Under the pieces are notes generated by a model, which was not told where the DNA came from, made no database searches, and worked only from the letters and a program-made list of their open reading frames with translations. This document shows positions 14,118-14,766 of a stretch of 14,766 bases of DNA, in pieces. This DNA comes from Planctomycetes bacterium UBA2386 (GTDB lineage: Bacteria > Planctomycetota > UBA1135 > UBA2386). The stretch's first letter is position 1, and each line of letters begins with the position of its first letter. The stretch covers positions 20,677 through 35,442 of the forward strand of contig DDSQ01000155.1 in the NCBI GenBank assembly GCA_002343845.1, written 5' to 3'. The position numbers were made by a program, and so were the translations under genes.

Positions 14118-14766
14118 ATGCCGCTCGACCTGCTCTCGCTCCCTGCCGCCGGGCTGCACGCCGCCGCCGCGCGACACTTCGCCGGCAAGAAGGGCGCCGG
14201 GCTCGCCTCGGCCGTGCACCGCGCGGCCGTGTGCCGCGGCGAGTTCACGCCGGAACAACTCGGCGCCGGACCGCGCGCCACCGCCGCGTGGCGCTCCTTC
14301 GCGACGATGTCGCTGCCGACGATCGACGCCGAGGCCACCGAATCGACCGCCAACGGCACCGTCCAGAAGCGGCGTCTGCGGCTGCACGACGGCCGCACGA
14401 TCGAGAGCGTGCACCTGCCGATGGGACGCGGCCGCAGCAGCCTCTGCGTGTCGACGCAGGTCGGTTGCGCCCGCGCCTGCACGTTCTGCGAGACCGGCAG
14501 ACTCGGCCTGGTGCGCAACCTCACCGCCGGCGAAATCGTGGCGCAGGTCACCCTGCAGTGCCGGCAACGCCGCCCCGACACGCTGGTGTTCATGGGCATG
14601 GGCGAACCGCTCGACAACCTCGAGGGCCTGCTGCAAGCACTGCGCGTGCTCACCGATCGCCATGGCCTCGCCTACGCGCAGGAACGGCTCACGGTGTGCA
14701 CCGTCGGCCACGTGCCCGGCATCGCCGCGTTGCGCGAACTCGGCTGGAAGCGGCTCGGGCTGGCGT
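14118..14766 (+). CDS. rlmN: RlmN/Cfr-family radical SAM rRNA methyltransferase, 3' truncated by window edge
   Basis: The frame from ATG 14118 is open to the end of the window, giving 216 residues of an expected 340 or so. The radical SAM cluster motif is CARACTFC (Cys117, Cys121, Cys124), and Cys110 in LCVSTQVGC matches the conserved Cys118 of Escherichia coli RlmN, a residue used in methyl transfer. Further family marks are RNLTAGEIVAQV (133-144) and the SAM-binding MGMGEPLDN (160-168). RlmN adds a methyl group to C2 of A2503 in 23S rRNA and A37 in some tRNAs. Two spots depart from the common form: ETGRLGL follows the cluster where STGKQGF is usual, and TVCTVG replaces TVSTVG. It could therefore be a paralogue rather than the housekeeping enzyme; the second catalytic Cys near the C-terminus is outside the window. 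No clear ribosome site is visible before the ATG. It is transcribed away from the ABC cluster. Confidence 0.8.
   Translation, partial: MPLDLLSLPAAGLHAAAARHFAGKKGAGLASAVHRAAVCRGEFTPEQLGAGPRATAAWRSFATMSLPTIDAEATESTANGTVQKRRLRLHDGRTIESVHLPMGRGRSSLCVSTQVGCARACTFCETGRLGLVRNLTAGEIVAQVTLQCRQRRPDTLVFMGMGEPLDNLEGLLQALRVLTDRHGLAYAQERLTVCTVGHVPGIAALRELGWKRLGLA

Noticed and set aside
13965..14711. Two minus-strand frames covering the right end
   Set aside because: They are antisense to the radical SAM gene with intact CxxxCxxC and GMGEPL motifs and have no recognisable content.

Overview
The window is GC-rich bacterial chromosomal DNA with strong G/C preference at third codon positions and very tight gene packing. 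I suggest a member of the Planctomycetota. The reasons are a secreted RCC1-repeat protein with a C-terminal tail of a kind I associate with that phylum, the remnant of a second secreted protein beside it, and a His-type (probably non-discriminating) AspRS. No rRNA, tRNA, CRISPR or insertion sequence was seen, and the phylum call is inference.

Left part (1-4055). The 3' end of a molybdopterin oxidoreductase (+) meets a large secreted RCC1-like beta-propeller protein (-) tail to tail, with 5 bases between them. Just upstream of the RCC1 gene lies a scar. An FkbM-type methyltransferase gene loses its family-like sequence near 3389. From about 3385 to 3206 a different frame on the same strand encodes the last 59 residues of another, probably secreted, protein.

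Middle (4139-8111). A persulfide-dioxygenase-like metallo-hydrolase fused to two rhodanese domains (+) overlaps the 3' end of a 1-Cys peroxiredoxin gene (-) by 17 bases; both fit sulfane-sulfur and peroxide handling. Upstream of the peroxiredoxin on the minus strand is aspS.

Right part (8136-13910). A compact minus-strand cluster reads, in transcription order: LolD/MacB-like ABC ATPase, ten-helix FtsX-type permease, a secreted and membrane-anchored protein with propeller-like and Y_Y_Y-like segments, an HTTM / vitamin-K-carboxylase-like membrane protein, then aspS. Overlaps of 44 and 4 bases and gaps of 24 bases suggest one transcription unit, with a candidate promoter at 13940-13968. The HTTM protein keeps a Lys and two His at positions that appear to match important residues of gamma-glutamyl carboxylase, and the gene before it carries a WPF-x4-MY motif after its last helix. 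This pair, linked to an ABC exporter or extractor, is the most interesting candidate system here.

Right edge. After a 207-base divergent intergenic region with a 9-bp inverted repeat, a divergent RlmN/Cfr-family radical SAM methyltransferase gene (+) begins and runs off the window.
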